Shown here: positions 44,841 to 56,890 of the stretch, one piece after another
How positions within the stretch are numbered: position 1 is the stretch's first letter
Layout of the letters: every line of letters starts with the position of its first letter
Assembly: GCA_963969595.1 (NCBI GenBank)
Contig: OZ018409.1
Location: 498,501 to 562,500 of the forward strand
Reading direction: 5' to 3'
Length of the DNA: 64,000 nucleotides
Origin: Neckera pumila
Taxonomy: Eukaryota > Streptophyta > Bryopsida > Hypnales > Neckeraceae
Program-made: the position numbers and the translations under genes
The notes under the pieces: generated by a model
Databases searched by the model: none
The model's input: only the letters and a program-made list of their open reading frames with translations
Told to the model about the DNA's origin: nothing

Positions 44841-47800
44841 AATCATTATAATTATTTTTAAAATGTAGAACCTTCTATTCTTTATGTTTGAAATGGAACT
44901 AAGTATATTTTATCTAAAAATGATGAATAGATCTAATTTTGTTGTTGATTTCAGTTACAATTTAAATTTAACCTGAAAAACTTCTTGTTCGTGGCTTTCT
45001 TGTTTTGAAATATCCTTGTCTTGTAATGCAATTTTAGCATGAAATATCTGTAGACCCTGCAATATTAGTTTGAAATTTGAACTTAAAACTAGAAGAGTTT
45101 TTTTGTGGAGTAGTTTACAAAATTTCAACTACAAACATTGTAAGGAAGAAGTGCTCTACAAGCAAGAACATTTGCTATTGGTTTGAAAAGAAGTTATTAT
45201 GTAGCAGTAGTTTTCGGATTAAAAAAAAAGGTAAATCAGTGTAACATAGAAATTGAAATTGAAAAATAGAAAATAGAACTTTGAGAATTGTTCTATCAAA
45301 CACTTAATTAGGCTACTGAAAAGTTTGAAGGAAATTGTATGATCTTGTTCATAAGTTTATTGTGTGCATTGTATAATGAAGAATATATTTTGGTGACCGC
45401 AAAAGAAGAGGGTCAATGTATTTGTCATTGCATGGTAATACAAATGAATTGATTGAAAGCATCTTACATAGACTTCAATGGTGTACATGAGTTCTTCAAT
45501 CATATAAATGGATTTTTTTCTTAAAATTTCTTTCTATGTTGTCTTCAAGCAACCTTTACTATGACTTTTGTAGTTCATACTTTAATTGCAAAGGTTATGT
45601 TTGGATCTTTGAAACTATATTCTTGGAAGTAATTTATTTTTCTATTTCAAAAAGAACACTTCAAAGGATTGTTGTAAGGCTAGCATGCTTGAATTATAAC
45701 TTTGAATTCTGTCATTCTCATAGTGCTAGCCCCATTCTATGTAATTTGAGATCCCTCCTTTGAACTTGGAGTGATATCTATTTTTTTAGAAGGATGTGCC
45801 TGCCAGGGTTAGCATAGTGAACGCGGTAATATTCAATGAAGGTAAGTCACTCTTTAGAATAAATTCTTGCCTAACGGTTTAAAAGATACAACCAACAAAT
45901 GAAAGGAATGTTGAAGATGTTGATAGTGCGTTTGGTTGTGGCATATATTTGAAGGAAGGCATAAAATGCATAGCACATGAACTTGTAGTGAAATGGTGCT
46001 GCATAGTCTATCAACCTGCACGATTGTCTACACAGTGAAGACCAACAACGACATCCACATCAGGTATTTTTCTCTACCTATGAGAAGGTCAAGTAGCATT
46101 ACATTTCTCTGAGAAGGAATCTTCTTCATGCTTATGTCATTATCATTTTTTTGAGCTTGCTGTTTATTTTTTCAATATATGTAGATGTCTGTGCAAAGTA
46201 TGAATTCAATAATTCATATCTTCAGTTACTATTGGGTGATTATTTAGATAGAATTTTAGGATTCAATGGATTATAGGATGAAAGCATTATTAATATGACT
46301 TTGAAGATTATGGCAAAGAAAAGAAGGCGAAATGAAATTTTTTAAATTTATTAATTATAGCCATGTATGGTAAACACTGAAGTTAAAATATCCATCGAAA
46401 ATTAAGAGTTTAGGATTTTGAATAATGTATTGTAATAGTTGAAGAAAAAGAACTATTTAGGATTTTGTCATGCTATGCCATGAAGCAAGTAATCAGTATC
46501 CTTTTAGGAGTTTAAAATATTTTGAGTGTAGACAACTTTTTGTTGTACAACTTCTTTGTGATTTTGCATGAATTCAAATTCACAATTTCGAATACGTTAG
46601 AGTGTTTCTTTTACATACATGTTCAACTAAAAGAAATTTTTTAATGAACATTATATTTCTCAAAACCAACAAGGAAGTTTATAAATTTTTTTGAGAGTTC
46701 AGAGAATAGAAACACTTGCAATCTTCTGCACATCACAATAGTGAAGTGTTTGTATTGTAGAGATTGCGTTGAAGTGAAAAGTAACTATATCAATGTATAA
46801 CATATAGATTTTGATGAACCTCCTATGTCGAAGGCATGAAGAGCAAATTAAATTTTTGAGTCCATGGTGCATTACTAAAATGGCGTCATGCAAGTAGTTG
46901 ATAGAACTGGGAATTTGAAATCCTTTGTAGCTGGCAAATAGCAAGTACATGGAGAAGTGCTTATTATTAAGTTTTTAAAATAATTATGCAAAAAATGGTA
47001 GAGGAATTCCCAATATTCTGACCATTATGACGTTGTCTATAGGAATTGTATGATGCAGTTCCTTGTAGTCAATATGTGCACACAGGGTGCTAATACATGA
47101 GTTTTTAATACAAAAGTATCATTGATTTTTTAATAGTTTATTTGAACTGCATAGTATTCAGTTTTATTTTATTTTTTTGATTAAGAAATTTTTAAAAGAA
47201 TTCCCAATATAATATTTGTCATGTACTTGAAAATTATATTTTGCCATGAACAATATAGAGGACAGCATAGACAAGTAGGGTATTGGTTTTTCATGTCGTT
47301 TGATCGGTTCTAAAAACAACATTGCAATGTAGGTCTATAGCTTTTTTGAATCTCTCATGTACATATTGTAAAATTAGTTTTGTAATAGAATTTTAATAAC
47401 TTGAAGCTCAATAAAAGTGTTTTGAAAAAAAGAAATAGAACTTCAACTTTGAAACATTGAATGATATGATTTTGTGTGAATGTCCACAAGATAGTGAATG
47501 AAGATAATAGTGAGGGCATGTATGTTATATTATATACAAGTGACAAATGATAGGTTTTTTATATGTCAAATGTAGAGGACATTCAATTTTCAAAATGTAG
47601 TATGAGCTCTAAAGCGGCTTCATTTTATTTTGTATTAAGAATAGAACAAATGTTGTTGGAAAACAATTCAGTTTATATACATGTGATTTGATAGTGGATG
47701 GAAAGAAGGTTAGTAGATATTTGGTATCCAGTAGATCTTCCATTAACACATTTAAAAAAATTAGCAATTTGGTGTCTTTGTTGATCAAATTTGAACTTCA

Positions 47801-47932
47801 CAACAGTGCTAGCATAGTTTTCACATTACTTGTATTTATGAACGTATCTTCAAGTTCTTATAATGTATTTTAAAACTTCCGAGAATGTCTATGAATGTAA
47901 AGCTATTCTTGAACTCTGAATTTCAGGGCATC
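44841..47932. other. Long AT-rich spacer upstream of the unknown element
   Basis: No gene supported. Open frames at 45536-45763, 46699-46950 and 47355-47546 are AT-rich without motifs. The last 100 bases end in GAATTTCAG|GGCATC just before the first ATG of the next gene, a plausible splice acceptor, so part of this may be intron or leader of that element. Confidence 0.3.
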
Positions 47933-48631
47933 ATGGCACCAAAGATGAATTCAAAGTAGTTGGAGCACGGATGGTGGATTGTAATAGACGATAGTGAGAG
48001 ATCCTCTTTGTGGATCACTGATTTTCCAATTGATGATCAGCGTTATTGGTCTGCAATGGAGACCTCACATGGAGTCATCGAAGGCCTTACGGGCACCGCG
48101 GACGGAGGATTGACGGTGTCAGTGACCACTATAGAAACAACTCTAGAGAAGTACAAACTCCAGAAGATATCCATAATGGCCCCTGTTCCACCAGAGCTCC
48201 TTTTATGTCTCACTCCCATGCGGAGCTTGAAAGTCATGGCTCTGCATTGGAAGAAATTGCCTCATGAATGGCAAGTGAAACGAGAGGGAGCAATTCAAAT
48301 ATTCATGAAGATGGCCCTTGAACAAATACGCAAATTATGTCATCAATACCTGGAAATTCGTAGACTTGAAGAAGTACGAAAGACGAATCCAAATGTTTCT
48401 CAAGAGCAGCCTGCACCTAGAGATCCAAAAGACTCAAATGAAATATATCAAAACCTTGCTGCGCCAGTTAACCTAAACTAGGTTTCGTTGGAGGAAAGAA
48501 GTCGTAAGCGAGCTGCTGTTGAAGCGGGATTAGAAACCAATGCAGATGAGCAGGGTGTTTCTAGTACATTGAGGGCACATCGTCAGCATCTCCAATTGGC
48601 AAAAATTGATGTTGGCATTGTTGTGATGTAA
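47933..48631 (+). pseudogene. Unknown element, first frame (about 230 codons), two in-frame TAG
   Basis: From ATG 47933, MAPKMNSK is followed by TAG (47957-47959), then an open run LEHGWWIVIDDSERSSLWIT, GVIEGLTGTADGGLTVSVTT, LQKISIMAPVPPELL, LHWKKLPHEWQVKREGAIQI, LEQIRKLCHQYLEIRRLEEV to TAG at 48479, then VSLEERSRKRAAVEAGLETN and on to TAA at 48629. The register never changes. The middle is helical and charged. No family recognised. It stands first in a same-strand series with 48848-49306 and 50990-54866. Confidence 0.45.
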
Positions 48632-48847
48632 ATATGTACACTATATAAAACGTGTACTGATTTTGTATTTTGGAGAGATTCTAGAATCTGGAGGACATGC
48701 TTCAAGGTGACGCTTTTAATGGCTTCAAGATGACGCTTGTTACTAATGAAGCTATTAAAAAGACGGAAGCCTTGGACAAATTTCACCAGTTTGAAATATT
48801 TCTTCAGTTTAATAAAAGTTGTGTTTGGATTGAAGTTCAACTCTAAA

Positions 48848-49306
48848 ATGTCAAACTGGAGGGTTTTTATGGAGTCGCAAGATACGGAATCTCAACCAAA
48901 GGCTGAACTAGAGCTTTCTTTGTCACAATTGTCGATTCAATCATCTCAGCCAGAGGTTTCCACACCATTGCCAATCCATTCGTAGGATGAGGCTGGATCT
49001 TCTCGTCCGCTTAAAAACCCTCGTGTGGAACTACGTTGGCATGGTAATCTCTAAAGAGATGCTTGTGCTTTGGTGATTTTGCTTCAAGTTGAATGTGTTG
49101 AACCAGGCACCCAAGAAGTGACATTCGAAGGGAGTTTTGAGGGCTTAAACGATGATCAATACTATTGTATGGTTAGGCCAATTAAGGGGAGTCGTGACCA
49201 TCAACGTTGGTTAGAAGGTCCGATTAATCCTTTGACAAAGGCCGAGCGTGCAGATTACGTCGCAAACACCGTCAAGCGCATCCTCAAGTTCTTGAAGATG
49301 GAATAG
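48848..49306 (+). pseudogene. Unknown element, second frame (about 150 codons)
   Basis: ATG 48848 (or 48884), then ESQDTESQPKAELELSLSQL, TAG at 48983, SRPLKNPRVELRWHGNL, TAA at 49052, then ALVILLQVECVEPGTQEVTF, GSFEGLNDDQYYCMVRPIKG, PLTKAERADYVANTVKRILK, ending TAG 49304. Same register throughout and the same register as the preceding frame, so the two could be one gene with a short intron (48632-48840). Ser/Gln/Glu-rich N-terminus, then a beta-rich segment. No family recognised. Confidence 0.42.
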
Positions 49307-50989
49307 GACTTATCTTCGACTTCAGTTTTTATCTCCAATTGGTTCTAGTGAAAGTTTCACTATTAGTTATAGTCTTTTATACTCTATTTGGATGTTATGA
49401 ATTGAAAATTAGGGACTTAGAAGTTGTTTGCCTTTTTAATTTTGACCTTTAAGGTTCATTGGCCTTGGAGGGGTGAAAAGAAACTTATCTTAAGATGTTT
49501 TTCTTGAGCCAATGGTGTTTGGAGGTTCATGTAATGTATGCATGGGCTGATTCCACCTACCTTAGGGGTCTAGAGGCTTCATAGGCATCTTCTTCTTCCC
49601 CTTTAGTCAGGTTTTGAGGAGTCAAGTGGTTGTTGTTGTTTTGGAAGTGAGGAAGAGAGGGTTTGAAAGACCGAAAGTTGAAACGGTCATATCTTTGTGA
49701 GTATGAAAGCTTTTTGAATGAAAATTAGAGGAGTTGTTTTTTATAAAATTGCCTTTCCAAAATGAGTTGGCACGTATGATTTGAGTTTGTATTGAGAAAG
49801 TTATGGAAGTTCAAAGGTGACGGAGTTTGTGGCTACTCAATAAAAGCAACTGAAACTTTCGAGGCTCATAACTCTTATTCAAGTAAGCATCTTTGAGTGA
49901 AATTTAGAGAAAAGATAGCTTATGATGTTAGCTTTCTATGAAGCTATTACACTTAAGATATAAAGAAGTATAAAAGAAGTTATGGTGTGCTAAAAGAAGA
50001 GGGGTCTGCTGCCTTTCAAAAGAGAAGGCCGAGACTTTGCTTATCCATATTTTTTGGACAATGTCTTAGATCAATTTAAGATTTGAGAGGAAATTAGTTT
50101 GTAAGTTTAATTTTCCAAGAAGCCATCACACTTGGAGTCTGAATTGGAACTGAAGGAGATATAAGATTTGGAGATAGGAGAGGTCTATTGTTTTTTAAAA
50201 GAGAAGGTCGAGACTTTGATTGTCTATATCTTTTCGACAGTATCATACTTCAATTTGAAATTTTGAGAGGTGTTAGATTACTACACCAGCTTTCCAAATT
50301 GCTATTGCATTTAATATTTGGAGTTTGGAGTCATTTTTGGCAGTAGATCAAAGAACGCAGTTAGATTAGAGTTTGGTTGTGAAAGTTTCATTCAAACTTT
50401 TCTTGAAGATTCCAAGTTTGAAGACATAAAGACATGAAGATTTGTGTGTTGTGGCTTGTGGCTTGTTATTCCTAGCCAGCTTTGGAGGCTCGTTGTCATT
50501 TTTTTGTTCCTAGCCAGTTTGGGAGATTCATTGTTTTCAATTCTGCTTTGTAAACTTTGTTGCGGACTATGCGGTAATTTAGGATTAGTCCCATTTTGTG
50601 TTTGTGGCGATGAAGTGGGATTGATCACCCACATGGTCGATTTTATATGTTGTTCCCATTGGTGAAGCTCGCTTGCTAGTCACCAAAGGTTTGAAGTTTA
50701 GGAGCCCATCATCCGGACGGCATCTCGTATTATGCTGTCCCATTTTACCCGTCCGAGGCCGTGGTTCTTATCACACACCTTTACCCTGACCCTTATAGAA
50801 CTACTACAGAATAGGCCAACGGGGAGGAGATTGAAGATTGAAGACTGAAGACTGAAGACTGAAGATCAAAGACTGAAGACTGAAGATAGAAGATTGAAGA
50901 TTTGAAGATTTGATTGAATTCATAGCAGACTATTCCTAGTCGCAACCAGAATCCTCGTGATTTCTTAAACAAAACTCTCTCAACTCGAC
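49307..50989. other. Internal spacer of the unknown element, with minisatellite
   Basis: No gene. Two imperfect copies of a roughly 185-bp segment share AAAAGAGAAGGYCGAGACTTTG (49..-50..: about 50015 and 50200). A run of about ten (T)GAAGACT-type heptamers lies at 50830-50915. These may be intron or UTR of the flanking frames. Confidence 0.4.
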
Positions 50990-53900
50990 AGCGTTTAATC
51001 TATCGGTGATGATGAAATTAAAAGGCAAGAAGAGCTACTGAATCAAGGGAGCGAACCAGTAATGCCAGCATTTGAACCTCTAGATATTGAACAGGAATAG
51101 TTTCAATCGGACAAGGCTGCAGCTCAAATTCCTGTACCAAGTGAACCACCGATTTTACCTCCTTTTCCAAGCGAAAGGAACGAGGGAGCTCCAACTACAG
51201 TCACGGAAGCGAGTTTTGGATCAAAACAACCAAGAAATCGCTTAGGAAGAAGATTGTATAGATCACATGTTGTAATAGCCAATGTGGATGCTGGAAGAAT
51301 TGCCGATCGTGCTCGACAGGCTGCTGATATGGGACGAGGTGCTGGTAAGGAACAGAGTGCTGGTGGAGGACGAAGAGCTGATGCAGGATGTGGTGCTAGT
51401 GGAGGACGTGGAATTGGTACAGGACGTGGTACTAATAGAGGACGTGATGCTGATAGAGGACGTGGTGGGAATGTGTCGCAACATGAATCTGCAGTAGAAG
51501 ACATCTTAGAAGACCAAGGAAGGCATCGCGCTTATCCAACAGGTGCTATAGAAGAGCAAGGCGCTAGGAAGCAAACAGCAGCACAGATACGTTGTCAAAG
51601 AGCAGCCTTGCAAAGCCGCCCTCTACAAGGAAATGATGGCAAAAATACTGTTATTGATAATGATTCCTCTGAGAGTGAACCGGAGCAAGAGCCTAGAAGA
51701 ATATTGTCGAAAAGTATTACGAAAGCACTTGTGGTTTTTCCTATTGAGATCGAGTACAGAGCAGGATATTTATGGGGACAAAGTTTGATTTTTGATGCAA
51801 TAATCGATAGCATCCACGATGTGGCTAACGCAGAGACAAACCACAGGGTACTCATGGATTGGCGTATGAATGAAATGTATGAGCGCCTCTAGGGATCCGA
51901 AGCTGATGGAGTTAGTGCGATTACCCTTCGTCCCATTGCATATTGCTATGACAGTAGCAATGATGAGGGCAAGACGGAGGTGATAGAGGTGCCGTTTAGC
52001 CAAGAAGGTGCTGCACGTGAATTTGAAGCCATGTATTTGAAACATTGCCGGGCGGATTCATCTCTCTCGAGCAACGCATTGCAGAAAAGGTGGTTGGAGA
52101 GCAATATTATATGAGAGCCAGTAGATGGCCAACATGTTGTTGGTGCTTGTAAACGAGGCCAACGGAAAAAGGAAGAGGGACACTTATCCAATGAAGAGTA
52201 TTATGCGCAATTTGTGAGACAAAAAGCGAAGTTTATAGTGTACAACAATCCTCAATTTTATATAAAAGCATCGGTGAAAATAAATGCAAAGGAATTTGAT
52301 CAGAAGTTCTTCACCACGCATTACAAGAATCTCATCAAACTGCACGATATATGGAAAGCGTGTGGAAGTCCAAGTGTTGCTACTCGGGCTAACGATGCAC
52401 ACAGAGCGAAAGCATTGACAATGGCAACCAGTGCGTTACATCTAAGTCAAAACTTATCAAAGCATGTATTATTGGGGGAGTTGTCGAGGAAGATGGTAGA
52501 CTATACACGCCATGCTTGGCATGAAGACGAGGATTCCTATAAGGCTATCGTGCGGATGTGCAAAAATTATGAGGACGGAAAACTATTTTTCAGCAAAAAA
52601 GCGGAAAAGAAATGGAAGAAGACAGCTAGAGATCGGAATCTTGATGTCACAATGGATGGAAACCCAAAGCGCAAGAGGATGGAGAAGATCTGGTGGAGGC
52701 CCTTGAACAGCATCTCTACGGAAAACTATGTATGTGTGATCTAGGAGATGGTTGCAAAGGATGTAGTGAATGGAAAGCGCGCTTCGCAGTGGTATTGTTT
52801 CAACGATGCTGCTTCCGCAAATCCCTCCAAAGGTACAATAGCATATGCGGTGGTATTTTATAACGGAAAGATGCAATCAAAAACCAAATTCGGTTTCTTA
52901 TAGTAGAAGCAAGGAATGAAAATCCGTCGTCCATGGATGATTTCTTTTCCATTGACGCAAGCAGGTATAGAGATTCGAAAGGAAGGTAGTTCATCTTGAC
53001 GGGGAGGACATTGGATAATGACACGAAGACCTCGTGGTGTTCTTCTGCAGTGACAAAATTCGAATGCTAAATAATTTAGAGAATGTCGTCCAAACTTTCG
53101 TTAGGCAACACTTTGTAGATATCTGAGCCGGTTGCAAAAGTTATGCGGGATATGGTCGAGACGTCAAGGATGTATTAAATGCTCATTGGAACTGGCAAAT
53201 TGCAATCTCTAAAGTGCAACATGAAGAACATGAAGCCTCATTTCACGTGAGATGTAGAGAAGGGTTCTTTGATGACAAATACATTAAACTTGGCAAACCA
53301 TGTTTATAGATTTTTGATTGTAGACGTGGAGGTTCGCAAGGGGAGGACATCCCATGGTCGAACGAGGATTACAGCAAAGTTTTGCAACAACTGAAGAACT
53401 GGATGTCTTGATTTTTTTGTTGGAATGTCGTGATTCTGTTTTCGCCAGGCATATCCTTTGATGAAGCAATGTAGTTGAGGATGGCAATGCCAGAGGATTG
53501 CCATGTGCTGCAAGGTTCTTGGATATTTCAAATAGAAACAGTGTCTTCATACGTGAATGATCTGCATCATGGCGAGTAACAACGCCGCGGTATACAACCT
53601 GTTGGTGGCATTGTCATCATCACGAATTATCCGAAGGAGAGTGGGTTCATGGAAAACCTTCCTAGCAGTACGAAGGACTTACATGTTATATTTCAAGACT
53701 CTTGGAGTACAGAAGTGATGCCTCGAGCACAAGATAAATTTGAGAGGACACCAACGGAATTGAAGAGATTGGTACAAATATATCTGCCGCGGAATTGGGG
53801 GTTGGTAACATTAGGCATTACAATGGCAGTGCCAGGGATTTTGGAGACAGGATTTATGGGTAATGATGTTATCATTATGGAAGGTGTGTTAATCAAAACG

Positions 53901-54866
53901 CAATTCGTATATGACAGATTGCAATCAATGTACGGGGAGAAGTTGGTGATGGTGAACAGTGTGAGTATGGCCGCCGAACGCAGACCTTTACAGATGTTGA
54001 CTACAAAAGAGAGTTTGCCTGGTTCCAGGATTTTTGAAACAAATAGAGGTGTGCCACGTAGTAGAGTTAAAAGACTACCGTGGTCATCTAGGGACTCCTC
54101 CGATGAAGAAGAGAGATTTCAAGTGACTAGACGGGGAAGGCAGAAAGGAAAAGCTATAATTGTTGACTCGGGAGCCTCATTAACAAACGAAGAAGACAGT
54201 GATGCCGAGCGGACAGAGTCTGATAGATTACCAGGTGCTGGGCGAAGTTTAGGTTCTCGTGACACTGATGCAGTTAGTGACGCCTGTGGAGACCAAGCAG
54301 ACTTGATGGAAGTGGAACAAAACCCAGATTTTGTTGTTGCAGAAGCATTTGATGAGGTGGACAACATGGAAACGGAATAGGTTGAAGGGGGCATGGAAGA
54401 AAGTGCAGATATAACAACACGAACGGAGTCCATGTCAGCATTGTCAACATTCAGCCAATTGGATCAAATGAGCTTTGTCCCAGATGGTGAAGGATGTTAT
54501 CGTAATAGGAACAACATTCGATTCACTTAGACAGGTGAAGGACTACATTACATTTATCATCAGATGACTTCCATATTGGAAGGACCTTCTCTGTCGCCAA
54601 CTTTATCAGAGGGAGTGACAACGCCTGTTGCAAGCGCCATGGTGAATACGACGTTGCAGTGTACCTTGCCACCTCCAATGAGTCCAATCGGTGGACCAAG
54701 TGCACACGACCAAGTGCACACGATCAAGTGGAAGCAACTACTGGAGGAGAAGGAGAAGATCTGGTACAATCATCTGTACGAGTGTTGGAGACACCAGATA
54801 AAGCAGTGTCATTATAAGAGACATAGTAGTACATGTGATGGTAGAATAAGGTGTGTGAGAGTATAG
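50990..54866 (+). pseudogene. Unknown element, main protein (about 1,270 codons) with many in-frame stops
   Basis: One protein-like frame runs 3.8 kb. Segments: Pro/Glu-rich start (DDEIKRQEELLNQGSEP); Arg-Gly repeats 51330-51475 (GGGRRADAGCGASGGRG, GRGTNRGRDADRGRGG); a folded part from 51730 (SITKALVVFPIEIEYRAGYL, LMDWRMNEMYERL, HRAKALTMATSALHLSQNLS, KMVDYTRHAWHEDEDSYKAI, LFFSKKAEKKWKKTARDR); two small frameshifts between 52895 and 53020; then EDLVVFFCSDKIRMLNN, KDVLNAHWNWQIAISKVQHE, EDIPWSNEDYSKVLQQLKNW, NVVILFSPGISFDEAM, RMAMPEDCHVLQGSWIFQIE, VQIYLPRNWGLVTLGITMAV; an acidic tail. In-frame stops: TAG 51098, 51890, 52742, 52987, 53307, 53472, 54378, 54528; TGA 52112, 53124, 53409; TAA 53577. 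IFDC...DIPW followed by VVILFSPG loosely recalls a methyltransferase core; weak inference only. Confidence 0.5.
51330..51478 (+). repeat. 18-bp-type coding minisatellite encoding Arg-Gly repeats
   Basis: Repeats of GTGGAGGACGTGG / GATAGAGGACGTG with 18- or 36-base spacing encode RG-rich blocks in the main frame. Because the unit is a multiple of three, a second plus frame (LVEDVELVQDVVLIEDV) and the minus strand stay open here too. Confidence 0.6.
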
Positions 54867-55053
54867 ACCTTGTGTGCTAGTTTTGAAAGTATATGAAGAT
54901 GTTCGAATGATTGCATGGTTTTTGATTGATGTGAGCATATAATTTAAAATGTGAAGGTAGTTGCTCAACCTTCAATGTCATTCTGGATTTATAAATAAAT
55001 ATTCCAAAAATTGTAGTAAATATTGCTGTATACATGGTATACTCATTTAAATA

Positions 55054-55618
55054 CTCGGGGAGGGCACTTGGTTCTACTATACAAACCACGTGCGAACAAG
55101 TGGTTTCTAATAAACTATAATTTCAAACTAAAATTTTGAGCATTGTTTGATAATGACTATAGTTTTCTATTGCCAAAATTTCCAACTCAAATGAAATATG
55201 GAATGATTTCTAGAAGAGGTTGAAAATGAACCTAAAATGGCATCTTTTCCAACTCAAATATTTATAGAGAACACATTTAGATGACCGTTGCATCAATATT
55301 CAACTCAAAATGAACTTTCAATAGAGAGTTACTTTTAGGAATTTTTTGTTCATTTTTTAGACAATTTTTTAGAATATAATATAGGGGTGTGAAAGTTATT
55401 TTTCAGTTCTGCAGTGTATCTATTTACTTCAAAAATTTGTAACTAATTATCATTAGCAAATAAAAATATCAATAATTCAAAACATAAACTTTCAAATTAG
55501 GAAAATATATTCATATTTTTTTTGTTTTCATTTATTTAAATTTTAGGATATAATATAGGGGGTACAAAGTTTTGTTCGCACGTAGTTTGGACTAGATACA
55601 CTAAGGGCACCCCCCGTG
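55054..55618. mobile_element. hAT-like MITE, 565 bp, with perfect 8-bp target duplication
   Basis: Identical TTTAAATA flanks (55046-55053 and 55619-55626) border inverted ends: left CTCGGGGAGGGCACTTGG, right (inverted) CACGGGGGGTGCCCTTAG, with the match resuming to GTGCGAACAA about 47 bases in. Eight-bp duplication and CA-GGG-like ends fit hAT; the interior is AT-rich and non-coding. It lies just after the end of the unknown element. Confidence 0.75.
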
Positions 55619-56868
55619 TTTAAATATTACAACACTAATGTAATAGCAATGTACAGAGTAGAAAAATTAATACATGAGACCAAAAGAAATGATTGATAGG
55701 AAGAAATAAAATGTATTAGACTAGTATTTCTCTAGAAAGAACTGAAATGGCATCCTCATAGAGAGTTTGTATTTGAAGTGATACAATTGCACGATGAAAT
55801 CAAAAAATAGATCTCTTGAAAATCTGGGGGGTACTCAAGTTTTTGATAATACGTTTTGTGTGAATAGTTTTGCATACAATCATTGCACTTGGCCAAGTGC
55901 AAAAATGTCTAATTTTGTGTTATAGGTCTAATCAAAACTTCAAAATAACCTCAAATAAAGAAAGTTAACTCACCTTCAAAAGTCTAATTTGCTATAGCTC
56001 TCAAACGGTGATACTTTTAGGGTAGTTTTTTGCACCATTGGATGCACAATATGTGATAATAGGGGGGAGCCAAAATCTTGGCCCAAAAAAAAAAAGTACA
56101 AAATTTGGAGACACCCTTGTAACCCTAAATCCTAAACCCTAATCACCATCAAAAGTCAAATCCAATGGGTTCCAAAAGTCAAATGGGCCATATCTTCCCA
56201 AAAAAAGCCCATTTCGAAGGCTTTTTATTACTCCATTGTATTCACAATCCTTGAAAATGGGGGAGTAGGTATCCTCTAATCTCTCAAATTCTTCAAACTC
56301 ATAAAAATAGCAACCCTAAAAGCCACTTTTAAAACGCTCACCACGTACAACTCCAAACTTTTTTGGAAAAAACAATACCAGCATTGGATTCACAACATCC
56401 ACAAATAAGGAGGTAGGTCCACTCCAAATTTCAAAATCATTTAAAATAAAGAAAATCAACTCACCCTTAAAAATTCTAACTTGTTATATCTTGCAATTGG
56501 TGATATGTACATGGTGGTTTTCTTCAACATTGGCTATGCAATATATGAAAATGGATGGGAAGCCAAAATCCCAGCCTTAAAAAAATATATCAAAATTTTG
56601 GAGAAACCTTCGTAATGTAAAATACTAAACTTTGAATCCTAAATCTTAAAATCCTAAACCCTAAATCCTTAAATCCCTAAAACCGCCAAAATCTCGGCCT
56701 TAAAAAAGTATGTCCAAAAATTGGGGATACCTATGTAACCTCTATACTGACCGCATAGGCACAGTCCGTCACTATCTTAGCCTATACGGGGCGCACTGGA
56801 GAGTGCACATTTGATGTATTGCTTAGTACCTTCTCTTTATATAGGTTTCTATTTAGATTCTTTTTGTT

Positions 56869-56890
56869 ATATATATATATATATATATAT
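56869..56890. repeat. (AT)n microsatellite in satellite unit
   Basis: Eleven AT dinucleotides in the spacer part of the first full unit. The equivalent position in the next unit is much longer (57850-57896), and near 59797-59818 it is degraded (TATACACATATATATATAA). Confidence 0.85.

Noticed and set aside
53200..53520. Confident methyltransferase assignment for the unknown main protein
   Set aside because: Only a loose IFDC...DIPW...VVILFSPG pattern is visible; no SAM-binding glycine motif was recognised.
47957..54530. UAG reassigned to glutamine in this genome or element
   Set aside because: TAG interruptions sit where Gln would fit, but TGA and TAA interruptions also occur. The P450 gene uses TAG exactly at the normal C-terminus of the family, so UAG is a working stop in this genome.
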